Both the position numbers and the translations under genes were made by a program. A stretch of 6,175 nucleotides of DNA, taken from contig JBGAWE010000252.1 of the NCBI GenBank assembly GCA_044227705.1, positions 1 through 6,175 of the forward strand, given 5' to 3'. Each line of letters begins with the position of its first letter. Position 1 is the first letter of the stretch. The notes beneath the pieces are model-generated. The model worked only from the letters and a program-made list of their open reading frames with translations, did no database searches and was not told the origin of the DNA. Below are positions 5,512-6,175 of the stretch, one piece after another. The DNA is from JANOQP01 sp044227705. Lineage in GTDB: Bacteria; Bacteroidota; Bacteroidia; Chitinophagales; Saprospiraceae.

Positions 5512-5853
5512 AAAAAAACTAAAAGCGAGGCGTCCACGGTCGTCCTCAAGAAGGGGAAGAAGGACATCGCCCTGGACTACACCGAGCTTCGCAAGGCCGT
5601 CCTCGTGCTGCGGGCCATCAACCACAAGCTGCGCCAGCGCATCATCGACCTGCTCGAAGAAAACGAGCGCATGACGGTCACTGAAATCTACATCAAGCTG
5701 CGGCTTGAGCAATCGGTCGCCAGCCAACACCTCGCCATCCTTCGGAAGGCCGGCGTGGTTCAGACCGAGCGGAACGGCAAGTTCATCTACTACAGCCTCG
5801 ACAAGGACCGGCTCAACCAAATCAGCCGCCTCGTCGAAGAACTGGCCATCTGA
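5509..5853 (+). CDS. ArsR-family winged-helix transcriptional regulator, cysteine-free
   Basis: A 114-residue DNA-binding protein. After a basic N-terminal tail of about 25 residues (MKKTKS, VLKKGKK) comes the ArsR-type winged helix: LRAINHKLRQRIIDLL at 34-49, the helix-turn-helix at about 56-84 with recognition helix SVASQHLAILRKAG (69-82), and the wing at 85-97 (TERNGKFIYYSL). ArsR proteins are homodimeric repressors that release DNA on binding metals or other signals. This one has no cysteine at all and only two histidines, and lacks the ELCVC motif of arsenic or cadmium sensors, so a thiol metal sensor is unlikely and the inducer is unknown. No transporter or detoxification gene is adjacent in the window. 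The ATG at 5509 is the only start that includes the basic tail, and the gene ends 53 bases before a strong terminator, so it is probably transcribed alone. Confidence 0.9.
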   Translation: MKKTKSEASTVVLKKGKKDIALDYTELRKAVLVLRAINHKLRQRIIDLLEENERMTVTEIYIKLRLEQSVASQHLAILRKAGVVQTERNGKFIYYSLDKDRLNQISRLVEELAI

Positions 5854-5906
5854 CGCGCCTCCAAAATCCACCGATTGCAAAACTGGGGTTCCCCGAAAAG
5901 ATCCCC

Positions 5907-5947
5907 AAAAATGCGGTTGTGCCCGTCGCGGGTCGGCCGCATTTTTT
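5907..5947. terminator. Bidirectional intrinsic terminator
   Basis: A perfect 10-bp stem, AAAAATGCGG (5907-5916) with CCGCATTTTT (5937-5946), ends in a T-run on the plus strand and, because of the leading A-run, also on the minus strand. The 20-base loop contains its own hairpin, CCCG-TCG-CGGG (5922-5932). It sits between two convergent genes, 53 bases after the arsR-type stop and 5 bases after the stop of the minus-strand gene at 5953, so it can end both transcripts. Confidence 0.85.
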
Positions 5948-5952
5948 ATTTC

Positions 5953-6175
5953 TCAAAAATAGATTGGGTGAAAACGGAGCCTCCCCCGGCTCGTCGCCTC
6001 GATGGCGGGCGCGGGGAACTTGATGCCGTTGAGTACGAAAAACAGGGCACGCACAAAGCGGTTGCGCACTTTCAGCCGCGTGAAATCGACGTCGAGGCTC
6101 AAAAAGAACTGCCGCTCGCGCGGGAATTTTTTTGGGTTTATTTGGAATACGGCCCCTGTCTTCGAGTCTTTCCAA
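5953..6175 (-). CDS. C-terminal fragment of a probable DUF2279-family protein (5' end off window)
   Basis: The minus strand is open from the right edge to TGA at 5953, giving the last 73 residues of a protein. The fragment includes ERQFFLSLDVDFTRLKVRNR (20-39 of the fragment), then FVLNGIKFPAP and the end RFHPIYF. An LSLDxD...KVRxRF...FxLNxIKxPAPxxE...FxPxYF pattern is what I recall for the C-terminus of Bacteroidota DUF2279 proteins, predicted envelope lipoproteins of unknown function. That assignment is from memory of the family and is moderate only. The reading frame itself is well supported: its stop lies just before the shared terminator, and codon choice matches the neighbouring genes. 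The start, any signal peptide and the upstream context are outside the window. Confidence 0.65.
   Translation of the reverse strand, partial: WKDSKTGAVFQINPKKFPRERQFFLSLDVDFTRLKVRNRFVRALFFVLNGIKFPAPAIEATSRGRLRFHPIYF

Noticed and set aside
5353..5880. A 175-codon minus-strand frame over the arsR-type gene and the upstream gap
   Set aside because: Antisense to a well-supported winged-helix protein, and its tail merely crosses the AT-rich gap; no family resemblance.

Overview
The window looks like chromosomal DNA of a GC-rich member of the Bacteroidota, probably the Saprospiria/Saprospiraceae side. The grounds are: a secreted protein with a C-terminal type IX secretion (T9SS) sorting domain, exact matches to the Bacteroidota promoter box TAnnTTTG in the only divergent intergenic region, no Shine-Dalgarno dependence at most starts, and gene families typical of that phylum. 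A run of 34 Ns (4060-4093) shows it is a scaffolded, probably metagenomic, assembly. The lineage is inferred from family resemblance only.

Left half, minus strand (1-2221): a tight three-gene cluster transcribed right to left. It holds an ElaA-type GNAT acetyltransferase, then a periplasmic TlpA/ResA-like thioredoxin-fold protein with a CYPC active site, then a PlsC-type lysophospholipid acyltransferase with extra C-terminal membrane segments that runs off the left edge. The acyltransferase has no ATG anywhere near its N-terminus. It begins with GTG three codons after the thioredoxin stop, in the same reading frame, so an ATG-only ORF scan misses it.

Centre (2222-2373): a 152-bp divergent promoter region with one TAnnTTTG box on each strand.

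Right half, plus strand (2374-5853): first a large secreted CotH-kinase-like protein with an Ig-like spacer, a lamin-tail domain and a T9SS sorting domain, carrying the N gap inside its lamin-tail domain. Then, 21 nt on, comes tsaB of the t6A tRNA-modification pathway. A visibly AT-richer 189-bp gap follows, with inverted repeats and small unsupported ORFs, and then a cysteine-free ArsR-family winged-helix regulator. A strong bidirectional terminator (5907-5947) closes this unit and also serves a convergent minus-strand gene. Only the last 73 residues of that gene are present (5953 to the right edge), and they resemble the C-terminus of Bacteroidota DUF2279 proteins.

No RNA gene, CRISPR array, insertion sequence or defence system is visible. 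The content is mostly ordinary housekeeping and envelope genes. The items most worth a second look are the compressed gap in the lamin-tail domain, the same-frame TlpA/PlsC junction, the divergent promoter pair, and the palindrome covering the arsR start codon.
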